NCBI RefSeq assembly: GCF_000169375.1
Contig: NZ_AAXY01000008.1
Location: 115,627-179,626, forward strand
Direction: 5' to 3'
DNA length: 64,000 nucleotides
From: Marinobacter sp. ELB17
Lineage (GTDB): Bacteria; Pseudomonadota; Gammaproteobacteria; Pseudomonadales; Oleiphilaceae
The notes below the pieces were generated by a model. That model saw only the letters and a list, made by a program, of their open reading frames with translations, did no database searches and was not told the origin of the DNA. How positions within the stretch are numbered: position 1 is the stretch's first letter; each line of letters opens with the position of its first letter. Below are positions 1-8,953 of this stretch, one piece after another. The translations under genes and the position numbers were made by a program.

Positions 1-2
1 AA

Positions 3-662
3 TTGCTAACAGTCTCCCAAGATGTTCAAGACGACATGACTCAGAAAATTGGCGCACGACCTGAAAGTATAGAAAACATTTACAACGGTTTTGATTTTGA
101 CCGATTGAAAGCCGAGATAGCCAAGCCCGCACCGGATAGCCTGCCGGACTCTTTCATTATGTCTGCTGGTCGCCCCGACCGTACCAAGCGCTTCGATATA
201 CTCCTGCGTGCTTATGCAAAAAGCAATAAAACCTATCCCTTGGTTATTTTTGGCGACGGAAAACGCCTGAACCAACTCAAGCAACTCGCGAACGAGCTGG
301 GCATAGCTAAAGATGTTTTTTTTGCGGGTTTTTGCAACAACCTATTACCTGCCTTTCGACGCGCCAAACTTTACGTATCCAGCTCCGATGTAGAGGGCTT
401 ACCCACGGTTATCGTTGAGAGTTTGGTCGCGTGCACTCCGGTTGTCGCCACCGACGCAGGTGGTTGTCGTGAACTACTTAACGGCGAGCTGAGCAAGTGG
501 GTTGTGCCGAGACGCGATATAGACGCGCTCGCCCGTGCCATGAATGACATTCTTCAGAACCCACCAGAAGTGAGCTACAACAATATCGCCTTTCTGGATT
601 ACCGGCGGATTGCCAAGCATTACATTGCCCTCAGTGAACAACTGAAAGGACACCAGCGTTGA
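3..662 (+). CDS. GT4 glycosyltransferase, 5' end cut by window edge
   Basis: This is the C-terminal nucleotide-sugar-binding half of a GT-B fold glycosyltransferase (family GT4). The open frame reaches the first base, so the true start lies outside the window. The visible 219 residues contain the strand-turn segment VIFGDGKRLNQL, the segment FFAGF, and the family motif EGLPTVIVE, whose two glutamates seven residues apart mark the donor-binding EX7E element. PVVATDAGGCREL follows it. The next gene begins inside its stop codon, which suggests translational coupling. Given the neighbours, it probably adds a sugar to the LPS core or O-chain; donor and acceptor cannot be read from the sequence. 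Confidence 0.85.
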   Translation: MLTVSQDVQDDMTQKIGARPESIENIYNGFDFDRLKAEIAKPAPDSLPDSFIMSAGRPDRTKRFDILLRAYAKSNKTYPLVIFGDGKRLNQLKQLANELGIAKDVFFAGFCNNLLPAFRRAKLYVSSSDVEGLPTVIVESLVACTPVVATDAGGCRELLNGELSKWVVPRRDIDALARAMNDILQNPPEVSYNNIAFLDYRRIAKHYIALSEQLKGHQR

Positions 663-1639
663 AAACCTTTGAAAACATCACGGTTGTTGTTCAAGGCCCG
701 GTGCAAACCCTAAAGGGCAGAACTCAGGAAGCAGGCATTACTCATAAATGCCTCTCTTCGGTGAGGCAACACCTGCCGGGTGCCATAATCATTTTATCCA
801 CTTGGCCCGAACAGCAGCTCTCGGGGCTGGATTATGACCAGTTGGTTATTTCTGAGGACCCCGGCTCCAACATCCGAAACTTCCATAGCGATGGGCGCCC
901 TCAGCACTACAACAATAATCGCCAGATTGTGTCTACATTGGCTGGATTGAAGCAGGTAAAAACCCCCTACGCCATTAAGCTTCGTAGCGATAATTATCTG
1001 ACCGGAAATCAGTTTGTAGAGCTGCAGCAACGCTATCCTGAACGATGTGACAGTCACCGCTTATTCCGCGAGCGGGTGGTGGTCAGCAATGTATTTACAC
1101 GCAAGTACGCCAAGGGCTTCCGGGTCGCATTTCATCTCAGTGATTTTTTCTATTTCGGTTTAACCGAAGACTTACTCGCCATTTGGGACCTTGAACTGCT
1201 TGAAGACGTAACAACAGATGAAGCGGCTAATGCAAAAAACACCTCAAGGGGCCTCCTGATCGACTGCACACAGATGTTCTGGCTGAAAACGCTGAAAAAA
1301 TTCGACCCCTCTGTTCGGCTCGATGGTTTGCTGGACAACGCTCCGGAAACACTCGAGAAGTCCGATATCTATTACGCCAACAACTTGATTATCGCTGAAC
1401 CCGAAGCATTAGGGCTCAGCCTCGGTGAGAAGTTTTCTGGCAAGGCCAGAATTGCCCGGCAAAAAGGCAAATGCGCGCAGTGGCAGTATTTTGAGTGGCA
1501 GGATCTTTACCAAAAATACTGCCAGCCTTCTTTCAAACCAGACGCCACCGCGTGGCAGCGACTTTCGTTAACGTTCACGCGATGGCTTCACGTGTTACCA
1601 ACACGCATTGAAACAACGCTTAAAAAAGTTCGCCATTAA
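659..1639 (+). CDS. WavE-family lipopolysaccharide synthesis protein
   Basis: The 326-residue protein opens with ITVVVQGPV and continues with LPGAIIILSTWPEQ, the pattern of the WavE family named after the Vibrio cholerae core-oligosaccharide gene. KLRSDNYL, near residue 120, resembles the acidic metal-binding site of a GT-A type transferase; that functional reading is inference. The start is TTG, overlapping the previous stop as TTGA, with AAAGGA about 8 bases upstream. The 3' end overlaps the convergent O-antigen ligase gene by four bases, tail to tail. Its role is taken from the family and the LPS context. Confidence 0.75.
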   Translation: MKTFENITVVVQGPVQTLKGRTQEAGITHKCLSSVRQHLPGAIIILSTWPEQQLSGLDYDQLVISEDPGSNIRNFHSDGRPQHYNNNRQIVSTLAGLKQVKTPYAIKLRSDNYLTGNQFVELQQRYPERCDSHRLFRERVVVSNVFTRKYAKGFRVAFHLSDFFYFGLTEDLLAIWDLELLEDVTTDEAANAKNTSRGLLIDCTQMFWLKTLKKFDPSVRLDGLLDNAPETLEKSDIYYANNLIIAEPEALGLSLGEKFSGKARIARQKGKCAQWQYFEWQDLYQKYCQPSFKPDATAWQRLSLTFTRWLHVLPTRIETTLKKVRH

Positions 1640-2862
1640 TCAGTGTAGTGCCTTGTCTCAGCACTAACCGCGCTGATGAGAAAGCAAATTCCGAAAAACA
1701 AAAATATCGTATGGGCATGAATTAACGGCACGTCAGTCAGCGCCGATCCACCGTAAACTAAAATAACCGCCAAGCCGGAGTACCATTGCCAAGGTGCGCG
1801 CGGAGACCGATAAGCCATCTGAACGCCGGCTCCAAGCAGCAGCAGTAACGCCAAGCCGCCAACTAAGCCTTTTTTCACGGTCGTATCAATATACTGGTTA
1901 TGAAAATGATTGGCATTGAACAGGTATAAGCTTTCTTTCATACTGGCCGCTAAATACAGCGACTCCAATGCGTCTCGATAGCCCTTTCCGTGACCAATAA
2001 TCGGTTCTTGTACAATCAGTTCACCTGCTGTTAACCAGAGCTGAAGACGGACACCAATAGATCCGTCATAGTTGCCTTCAGTCATCTGTCCATACTCGTT
2101 GTACGTTTGCGTCAGGCGGTCCTTAAGAAAAACATTGCCGGCAATCGCCGCAAACCCGACCAAAGCAAATACGATCACTAAAGATTGCAGCAGCCTCTTG
2201 CTTTTGTTCATCATTAAAAGAACAACGAGCAATCCACCGGTAACCAAAAAAACCGGTACCAAAACACCTCGCGTCTTTGTCATAAACAAGGAGACAACCA
2301 AAAGGATGAAGAGTACCCCGAAAGCGCCTCTTTGCCAGAACGCACGATTGCTGAAAAGCGTCATTGCCAGAAACAGCACCGCCACTGAACCAACGGCGGT
2401 AGCGTAGGGTATTGGGTTAATGAAGCCACCAATCCTGCCTCCTGTGCTTAGGTACTGGGAAAACGTCAGTGTTATAAAGCCCATTGCAGAGATCAGCGCA
2501 ATCAATTCGAAAACACGGTCGTTAAAGCGGACACCCCAAAAAAATGAGATATAAACAGCCATCACTAGCACGGCCCGCAACTCAGACCAACTGCCATCAT
2601 TAACCGCATAACCAACCACAGTTACAAAAACGAACAGCCAACTTGCGAACAAAAAGGGCTTCTGTTTTCGTTGCATCTCCTTGTTGCGTGCCGGCCACTT
2701 TCCGCAACATCCATAAAGTAGTATTGCGCCAACTGTCAGCCCGGCAACGTATTTATCGCCGCGAGGGAACCACCACATCAATGTGAGAATATAAAACGCA
2801 GGCAGTATGGCAAAAGACTCCCGCAGCCCAGCAACTACAGTTGCTCTTGATGGCAGGCTCAT
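1636..2862 (-). CDS. O-antigen ligase / polymerase-like membrane protein
   Basis: A 408-residue protein made largely of hydrophobic helices, with one longer polar loop in the last third. That loop starts SIGVRLQLW (Arg near residue 272), runs through EPIIGHGKGY and ends at HFHNQYIDT (His near 321). A conserved Arg and His in this large periplasmic loop are typical of the Wzy_C / WaaL superfamily, which joins undecaprenyl-linked polysaccharide to lipid A-core or polymerises O-units. Ligase versus polymerase cannot be settled from sequence; the adjacent core-synthesis genes favour ligase. It is followed, in the same direction, by no close partner, and kdkA lies 66 bases upstream. Confidence 0.75.
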   Translation of the reverse strand: MSLPSRATVVAGLRESFAILPAFYILTLMWWFPRGDKYVAGLTVGAILLYGCCGKWPARNKEMQRKQKPFLFASWLFVFVTVVGYAVNDGSWSELRAVLVMAVYISFFWGVRFNDRVFELIALISAMGFITLTFSQYLSTGGRIGGFINPIPYATAVGSVAVLFLAMTLFSNRAFWQRGAFGVLFILLVVSLFMTKTRGVLVPVFLVTGGLLVVLLMMNKSKRLLQSLVIVFALVGFAAIAGNVFLKDRLTQTYNEYGQMTEGNYDGSIGVRLQLWLTAGELIVQEPIIGHGKGYRDALESLYLAASMKESLYLFNANHFHNQYIDTTVKKGLVGGLALLLLLGAGVQMAYRSPRAPWQWYSGLAVILVYGGSALTDVPLIHAHTIFLFFGICFLISAVSAETRHYTD

Positions 2863-2928
2863 AAACTACTCCGGTCAGACATTACGATAGCGCCAACGGC
2901 CGCTGCTCAGAAATATTACTTGCCAGGC

Positions 2929-3672
2929 TCAATAAGCATGATAGGCGCTTAGCAACTGCTGCCAATCCGCTGCCGTTTTTTGACTCATTTCGGGAGGGGT
3001 GATCTTGTCGATCGACCTTTTTAAGCGTTCAAGATTGCTTGCCTTCCATGGCGCATTTTCGCGGGAAGGAGGGTAACGCCGGCACTTGTCAAAATCAATC
3101 AGGTGCACAGCGCCAGGGCTAACAAGAATGTTAAAGCAGTTCAGGTCGGCGTGATAAACACCATTGTCATGAAACCTCCGTATAACTGAACCAACGCTCC
3201 GCCAAACTGAAGACTCCAGATCAGAAAGCTGCTCACCCATCGTGCTTGCGGCAAGGATACGGTTGATCAAGATACATGCGGAATACGAGGCGTCACCGCG
3301 GGTATACGAAGCGGCTACCGGCTCGGGTACCGGCAGACCCTCATCGAACAATTCCTGGAGCAGTTTCAGCTCATAAAACGATCGCACTTTTTTTTCACCG
3401 AGGAATAAGAAACGATCAGCGCTTATTCGAGAAACAATACCGCCACGTAAATACTGACGTAATACCCAACTGCGCTGGCCATCATCAATAAACCAGGCAC
3501 TGCCTCTTCCGCCCTGTGACACAGATTCTAAAGCAACACCCCAATGCGATGATGAAAACCACTCACTGCGAAAAGTTTCAAGATACCGGTTACAGACCAG
3601 GTAATGGGCTGGGCGACCTTTGTCGCGAACAAGTTCTGCCACACCACCCTCACTTTGCACGCCGTGGTTCAT
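2929..3672 (-). CDS. kdkA: Kdo-kinase-like LPS core kinase (KdkA/WaaP type)
   Basis: A 247-residue soluble kinase-like protein. GGRGSAWF near residue 54 resembles the nucleotide loop and VLRQYLRGG the lysine/arginine strand. YHADLNCFNIL (catalytic Asp near 176) and LIDFDK (near 193) are the HxDLN and DFD motifs of the LPS kinases that phosphorylate Kdo or heptose in the inner core. Length and the LRGG segment fit 3-deoxy-D-manno-octulosonic acid kinase better than the longer WaaP. It probably acts at the inner face of the cytoplasmic membrane on nascent core. The Shine-Dalgarno signal before the chosen ATG is weak, so the start is moderately sure. Confidence 0.75.
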   Translation of the reverse strand: MNHGVQSEGGVAELVRDKGRPAHYLVCNRYLETFRSEWFSSSHWGVALESVSQGGRGSAWFIDDGQRSWVLRQYLRGGIVSRISADRFLFLGEKKVRSFYELKLLQELFDEGLPVPEPVAASYTRGDASYSACILINRILAASTMGEQLSDLESSVWRSVGSVIRRFHDNGVYHADLNCFNILVSPGAVHLIDFDKCRRYPPSRENAPWKASNLERLKRSIDKITPPEMSQKTAADWQQLLSAYHAY

Positions 3673-3731
3673 GCGCTAAGTTGCTTTTACCAACAAGGCT
3701 TAGCCCCGGGTTCAAAGATAGCCAATGAAAT

Positions 3732-3758
3732 ATGAGCGCCGCGGATAGTGACGCTCAT
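3732..3758 (-). terminator. Probable terminator of the glnE-ilvE unit
   Basis: Arms ATGAGCG and CGCTCAT enclose a 13-base loop just after the ilvE stop. In the minus direction the hairpin is followed by ATTTCATT, only a modest T tract, so it may be weak. Confidence 0.4.
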
Positions 3759-3772
3759 GGTTTATCCGCCAG

Positions 3773-4699
3773 TTATTTATTAACCACCGACAACCAATCC
3801 CGATGCTGGGGCGATTTGCCCTTCACGGCATCAAAGTACATGGCCTGCAGTTTTTCGGTCAACGGGCCACGTTTGCCGGTGCCAATGGCACGGCCGTCTA
3901 GCTCGCGAATGGGCAACACTTCGGCGGCGGTACCGGTGAAGAAGGCTTCTTCAGCTACGTAGACTTCGTCGCGGGTGATGCGGCGCTCTTTCACCTCAAT
4001 GTTGAGTTCTTTGGCGAAGTCCAGAATGGTCTGGCGGGTGATACCTTCCAGGCAGGAGGTCAGCTCCGGTGTATGCAGCACGCCGTTGCGAAAAATAAAC
4101 ACATTCTCGCCAGAGCCTTCAGCCACGTAACCTTCGTTATCCAGCATCAGGGCTTCTTCACAACCGCTGGACACGGCTTCTTGCAGCGCCAACATGGAGT
4201 TAATGTAGTTGCCGTTAGCCTTTGCCTTACACATGGTAATGTTCACGTGGTGGCGGGTGTAAGACGACGTGCGCACCTTGATGCCGAGTTCTTTGGCTTC
4301 TGGCGACATATACGATGGCCAATTCCAGGCCGCGACCATTACGTGCGTTTTCAGGTTGTCGGCGCGCAGGCCCATGCCTTCGGAGCCATAAAATACCATT
4401 GGGCGCAGGTAGGCTTCGTCCAGATTGTTGTCCCGTACCGCAGACAGCTGGGCGGCGTTGATTTCGTCTTTGCTGAACGGCATTTTCATATTCAGAATGT
4501 GGGCTGAACGGAATAGCCGGTCGGTGTGATCTTTCATGCGGAAAATAGCGGCGCCTTCATCGGTGTTGTACGCTCGCACGCCTTCAAAACAGCCCAAACC
4601 ATAATGCAGGGTGTGGGTCAGTACATGCACTTTGGCTTCACGCCAGGGCACCATTTCTCCATCTAGCCAAATAACACCATCACGATCAGCCATCGACAT
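3773..4699 (-). CDS. ilvE: Branched-chain amino acid aminotransferase
   Basis: Class IV PLP aminotransferase that makes Leu, Ile and Val from their keto acids with glutamate as amino donor. The 308-residue length is usual for the family. Visible features are HYGLGCFEGVRAY near the start, the region AKANGNYINS with the likely PLP lysine, EGSGENVFIF, and FFTGTAAEV near the C-terminus. The frame is open further upstream, but the start at 4699 (MSMADRDG) has GGAG nine bases before it and matches the family N-terminus. It lies 72 bases downstream of glnE in the same direction and probably shares its transcript, linking amino-group supply to nitrogen control. Confidence 0.95.
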   Translation of the reverse strand: MSMADRDGVIWLDGEMVPWREAKVHVLTHTLHYGLGCFEGVRAYNTDEGAAIFRMKDHTDRLFRSAHILNMKMPFSKDEINAAQLSAVRDNNLDEAYLRPMVFYGSEGMGLRADNLKTHVMVAAWNWPSYMSPEAKELGIKVRTSSYTRHHVNITMCKAKANGNYINSMLALQEAVSSGCEEALMLDNEGYVAEGSGENVFIFRNGVLHTPELTSCLEGITRQTILDFAKELNIEVKERRITRDEVYVAEEAFFTGTAAEVLPIRELDGRAIGTGKRGPLTEKLQAMYFDAVKGKSPQHRDWLSVVNK

Positions 4700-4771
4700 A
4701 CTAGGTTGCTCCAGAAAAACAGTTTTGTGAGTTCGGTATTCTATCAGGATCACCGAAGAAAGTTTTGGCCG

Positions 4772-7672
4772 TTATTCAATCATGACTCGCTGCCAGATGG
4801 AACGGATAAAATCCCGCTCGGCGATAAAAGCCTCGCCAGACAAATGGCTGTTCAAATCTTGCAGAGTACGCCGATGAATGGCAGAGCGCAGCGCAATGTA
4901 GGCCGCACGCAGTGTTTTAACGTCGCTTGCGGGCAATACGCCGGCCTCACCTAATTCTTCCATTTGGCGAATATTGTCTGGCCAGCGAGTTAATGTGGGG
5001 TATTCCTCGCTCCAGGCCAGCATCAGGTATTGCACCAGAAACTCGATATCCACAATGCCACCCGGGTCCTGTTTGGCGTGGAACATCTCGGCTCGGCGGC
5101 TGGCGGGGGTGGCCAGGCTGGCGCGCATTTTTTCACGCATTGCCACTACTTCGCTGCGCAGCGCCAGACGGTCGCGGTGCTGGCACAGGGTACTCTTGCG
5201 GATCTGTTCAAAGCCTTCCAGAGTGCGCGGGCACCCCGCTATGCCGCGGGCGCGAGCCAGAGCTTGGTGTTCCCAGGTCCAGGCGTCGGTGTGTTGGTAT
5301 TTTTCAAAGGCCTGCAAAGTGGTTACCAGCAGGCCCGAGCTGCCAGACGGGCGCAGCCGCATGTCCACATCGTAAAGCTGGCCGGAGGGTGTCTGGGTGC
5401 TCAGAATATGCACAATGCGCTGACCCAGGCGGGTATAGAACACCGCGTTGTCGATGGACTTTTCGCCATCGGTGCTTTGTTGGGGATCGGCGCTATAGAC
5501 AAACACCAAGTCCAGATCGGAACTGTAACCCAGCTCAATACCGCCTAGCTTGCCATACCCAATCACCGCAAAATCCGAATCGCATACCGAACCATCGGCT
5601 CGCCGCGGATAGCCGTGGCGGCTGACCAGATTGGCAAAAGCGACATCCATCACGTGTTCCAGCACCACCTCGGCAATCCAGGTCAGATAATCGCTGACGT
5701 TCATCAGCGCCAGGGTACCTTTCATTTCAGCGGCCGCCACCCGCAAGGTGTGGGCTTTGCGGAAATGCCGCAAAGACTCCATCTGGTCTTCCAGATCTTC
5801 ATAAGAGATGCGCAGCATCTGCTGGTGCAAGTCGTCCTGCAGTTCGGCTTTGGCGGGTGGGTAATACAAGCTTTCAGCGTTTAAAAGTTCGTCCAGTAGC
5901 AGCGGTGTGTCGGCCAGCTCGCGCGCTATCCAAGGGCTTTCACTGCACAAGGACACCAGTTGGGAACAGGCCCCCGGGTTTTCCAGTAACAACACCATAT
6001 AAGCGGTTCGGCGCAGTATGGCTTCTATTAAAGGCTGCACCCGGCCAAAGGTATGGGACGGGTTTTCGACTTCGGTCAGGGTGGCCAGCAGCATGGGCAT
6101 AAACTGGTGCAGGCGGTTTCGGCCCTGGGTCTGCAGCGACTTTATGGTGCGGCTGGTGCGCAGGTTGGTTAATGCGGCCAGAGTTTCTTCTGGCGCTTCA
6201 AAACCCTTTTCAACCAACCAGGCCAAGGCGGTCGGCTCGTCCATCTCGCAAAACCACAGCTCTTGCCAGCCTTCATCAAGGTTGTTTTGCGGGCTGTCGT
6301 CGTCATCACTGGTGATGATATTACTGAAGTGCGTAGCCACCTGCGCCCGGTGCTCGTCCAGCTGCTGCTGGCACAGCGGCCAGCTGTCGTAACCCATAAT
6401 ATGCGCCACTCGGGCACGGGCCAGGTCGGTATCCGGCAATAGCTGGGTTTGCTGGTCTTCCATGCCCTGTAGCGCGTGCTCCAGATTGCGCAGGAATACG
6501 TAGGCCGCCCGCAGCTCGCCTATCACCTGCGGCGGCAGCAGTTCCAGCTCCAGAAATTCGTTCAGCACCCGCAGTAATTCGCGCTGCTGCAGTTCCCGGT
6601 CCCGGCCACCGCGAATCAGCTGGAACGCCTGCACCACAAACTCGATTTCGCGGATGCCACCACTGCCTAACTTAATGTTGTTTTCCAGGCCTTTGCGGCG
6701 CACCTCGCGGCCAATCATGGCTTTCATACTGCGCAAGGATTCAAAAGCGCCGAAATCCACGTAGCGGCGATACACGAACGGCCGCAAGCTTTCCATCAGC
6801 ACCACGCCGGCTTCTTGGTCGCCGGCTACTACCCGGGCCTTGACCATAGCATAGCGTTCCCAGTCGCGGCCCTGGTCTTGATAATAGGTTTCCAGCGCGG
6901 CAAAGCTCAGGGCCAGGGCGCCACTCTGGCCATAGGGCCGCAAGCGCATGTCTACCCGGAATACAAAACCGTCAGCGGTTATCTGGTCTAACGCCTGAAT
7001 CAATCGCTGGCCAAGGCGAACAAAAAACTGCTGGTTGTCTAACGCCCGTCGCCCGTCGCGGGTTTCACCCTTGCTGGGAAAGGCGAATATCAGGTCTATA
7101 TCGGAAGACACGTTCAGTTCGCGCCCGCCCAGTTTGCCCATGCCCAACACCACCATTTTTTGCGGTGCCTCTTCGCCGCTGACCGGGCTGATACCCCAGG
7201 GTGTGCCGAACTGTTCGCAAGCGCTGCCATAAAGCCAGCTTAGTGCGCCATTTATGCAGATATCGGCGAAACCGCTGGTGGCGGCCATGGTTTCGGCCAG
7301 GTCGGCCTGGCGCAGAAGATCGCGCCAGATAATACGAAACTGGGTTTCCCGGCGGAAACATCGCAAAGCCTGATGCAGGCCTGGCTCGTCACGAATGTGT
7401 GCCAGATATTCCAGCCAGCGCTGTTTCAGATAGGCGACGGTGGTGGGTTTGCTGAGGCAGCGCGAGGCCAGCAATTCACGTACCGCATCGGATTGCCGCT
7501 CCAGGGTTTGGCCCAAAAAAGGACTGCTGGCAATGGCCGCCGCCAGTAGCTCGGTGGTAATGGCGCCAGACTCTGTGAGCCAGGAAGGCACGCCGTCTGC
7601 GAAAATACCCGGCCAGCGCCCGGCAACGTCGGCAGCCAAAACCTGCGGCAGTGCGTTCCAAGGCTGAGACAT
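4772..7672 (-). CDS. glnE: Glutamine synthetase adenylyltransferase / deadenylase
   Basis: A bifunctional cytoplasmic enzyme that adds AMP to, or removes it from, the adenylation tyrosine of GlnA according to the P-II and glutamine state. Its 966 residues hold two nucleotidyltransferase domains. The first, with KLGGRELNVSSDIDLIF near residues 180-196, corresponds to the deadenylylating half. The second, with KLGGIELGYSSDLDLVF near residue 705, corresponds to the adenylylating half. Both keep the paired aspartates (SDxDL). The start MSQPWNAL at 7672 has AGAGG eight bases upstream; the frame stays open about 35 codons further, which I exclude. The substrate gene glnA lies 9 kb away in this window. 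Confidence 0.95.
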   Translation of the reverse strand: MSQPWNALPQVLAADVAGRWPGIFADGVPSWLTESGAITTELLAAAIASSPFLGQTLERQSDAVRELLASRCLSKPTTVAYLKQRWLEYLAHIRDEPGLHQALRCFRRETQFRIIWRDLLRQADLAETMAATSGFADICINGALSWLYGSACEQFGTPWGISPVSGEEAPQKMVVLGMGKLGGRELNVSSDIDLIFAFPSKGETRDGRRALDNQQFFVRLGQRLIQALDQITADGFVFRVDMRLRPYGQSGALALSFAALETYYQDQGRDWERYAMVKARVVAGDQEAGVVLMESLRPFVYRRYVDFGAFESLRSMKAMIGREVRRKGLENNIKLGSGGIREIEFVVQAFQLIRGGRDRELQQRELLRVLNEFLELELLPPQVIGELRAAYVFLRNLEHALQGMEDQQTQLLPDTDLARARVAHIMGYDSWPLCQQQLDEHRAQVATHFSNIITSDDDDSPQNNLDEGWQELWFCEMDEPTALAWLVEKGFEAPEETLAALTNLRTSRTIKSLQTQGRNRLHQFMPMLLATLTEVENPSHTFGRVQPLIEAILRRTAYMVLLLENPGACSQLVSLCSESPWIARELADTPLLLDELLNAESLYYPPAKAELQDDLHQQMLRISYEDLEDQMESLRHFRKAHTLRVAAAEMKGTLALMNVSDYLTWIAEVVLEHVMDVAFANLVSRHGYPRRADGSVCDSDFAVIGYGKLGGIELGYSSDLDLVFVYSADPQQSTDGEKSIDNAVFYTRLGQRIVHILSTQTPSGQLYDVDMRLRPSGSSGLLVTTLQAFEKYQHTDAWTWEHQALARARGIAGCPRTLEGFEQIRKSTLCQHRDRLALRSEVVAMREKMRASLATPASRRAEMFHAKQDPGGIVDIEFLVQYLMLAWSEEYPTLTRWPDNIRQMEELGEAGVLPASDVKTLRAAYIALRSAIHRRTLQDLNSHLSGEAFIAERDFIRSIWQRVMIE

Positions 7673-7709
7673 AAAGCAAACCTCTGTTTCTCTGTTATAT
7701 TTTTGGTTT

Positions 7710-7729
7710 AGTACCTTATTAAAGGTACT
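7710..7729. promoter_or_regulatory. Inverted repeat in the glnE / K+ channel divergent gap
   Basis: AGTACCTT and AAGGTACT form a perfect 8-bp inverted repeat around a 4-base centre. It lies about 38 bases upstream of glnE and the same distance before the channel gene. It could be an operator or part of a hairpin in a leader; no regulator is identified. Confidence 0.35.
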
Positions 7730-7766
7730 GTATAACGAATCAGACCCACAGGACACCAGCGCCCGG

Positions 7767-8927
7767 ATGCTACGCAATCGTCGCCCATTGAACGCCGAAC
7801 ACTCTCAATCCTACGCTCAATCGCACTTGCCTATGAGCGGGTTGATCCGCAAGCGCATGAAAACACTTTTTTCGATGTTGATTGGGCTGCTAATCTTCCA
7901 GGTGTTGGTGATTTGGACAGTGGAAGACCTGACCCTGTTCGAATCGATATGGATGACCATGACCACCGTGTCGACCGTAGGCTACGGCGATTACGCGCCG
8001 CAAACCCTGATTGGCCGCTTAAGCACTATTATAGTGCTGTTTATAGGCGCCATTACGGTGCTCACGCTGATTATCAGCGACTTCATCGAATACCGGTTTT
8101 ATCGCCGGGAACGTTCTCTACGCGGACTTTGGATTTACAAAATGAAAGAGCATATTGTTATCATCAACACACCGCAGCACGGCGGCGCGCAGTATTTTCT
8201 GCGCTTTGCGTCGCAAATACGCTCTAACCCGGGGTATGAAACCGTTCCTATCATGCTGCTTACCCGCCAGTTTCCAAACGGTTTACCACCCGAGTTAACG
8301 GATATGGGGCTGGTGCACTTTCATGGCACCGGGTCTGACCCGTCTGCTTTACAAGCGGTGCACGCCGGCAGCGCCCGGCACATTGTGGTACTAGCCACGG
8401 ATGAAACCGACGCCAATTCCGACAGCATAACGTTCGACATTGCCCACCGCCTGAGTGAACTCAACCTGGGCTACCAAACCACCTCAGAATGTGTGGCCGA
8501 TAGAAATCGCAGCCGCTTGAAAGCGCTTGGCATACGCGCAGTGATTCGGCCAGTACGCACCTACCCGGAAATTATGGTGCGCGCGGTGGTGGCGCCCGGC
8601 TCAGAGAAAGTGCTGGAAGACATGTTCAACTATGAACATGACCACCCCCACCGTTACGATTTGCTGTTGGAAGACCTGAATTGGGCCGACATCGTCAGCG
8701 CTTTGATTCGCCACGACATAGGCACCGCCCTGGCCTACATAGACGACGATGGCGAGGTGATTTGCCAGCCACCCATCAAACAACCGATCAAAGGCAAAGG
8801 CCTGATAGTGATGGTACGTTCCATCGAAACCCCGGGCCTGGAGGTGGTGAAAGAAGCCCTTGAGCGCTACCGGAAGTTTCTGGAAAAGTGGCGTAACAGC
8901 CAGGAAAGTGACAGCACCGATTCCTGA
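7767..8927 (+). CDS. Two-helix potassium channel with RCK (TrkA-N) domain
   Basis: Ion-channel protein of 386 residues. One transmembrane helix (about 33-51) is followed by a pore loop with the selectivity filter TVGYGDY (70-76) and a second helix (about 81-104). The C-terminal part begins HIVIINTP, goes on with VHFHGTGSDPSALQAVHAGSARHIVVLATDETDAN-type Rossmann signatures, and is an RCK-like regulatory domain that would bind a nucleotide or ion. This is the MthK-type arrangement, which gives a tetrameric inner-membrane K+ channel. The start is uncertain: ATG at 7767, 7833 (MSGLIRKR) and 7857 (MKTLFSML) are all possible, and none has a strong Shine-Dalgarno. Divergent from glnE, convergent with the CYTH gene. 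Confidence 0.85.
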   Translation: MLRNRRPLNAEHSQSYAQSHLPMSGLIRKRMKTLFSMLIGLLIFQVLVIWTVEDLTLFESIWMTMTTVSTVGYGDYAPQTLIGRLSTIIVLFIGAITVLTLIISDFIEYRFYRRERSLRGLWIYKMKEHIVIINTPQHGGAQYFLRFASQIRSNPGYETVPIMLLTRQFPNGLPPELTDMGLVHFHGTGSDPSALQAVHAGSARHIVVLATDETDANSDSITFDIAHRLSELNLGYQTTSECVADRNRSRLKALGIRAVIRPVRTYPEIMVRAVVAPGSEKVLEDMFNYEHDHPHRYDLLLEDLNWADIVSALIRHDIGTALAYIDDDGEVICQPPIKQPIKGKGLIVMVRSIETPGLEVVKEALERYRKFLEKWRNSQESDSTDS

Positions 8928-8953
8928 ACGACCCACGGCTTCCCATTCCGTTT

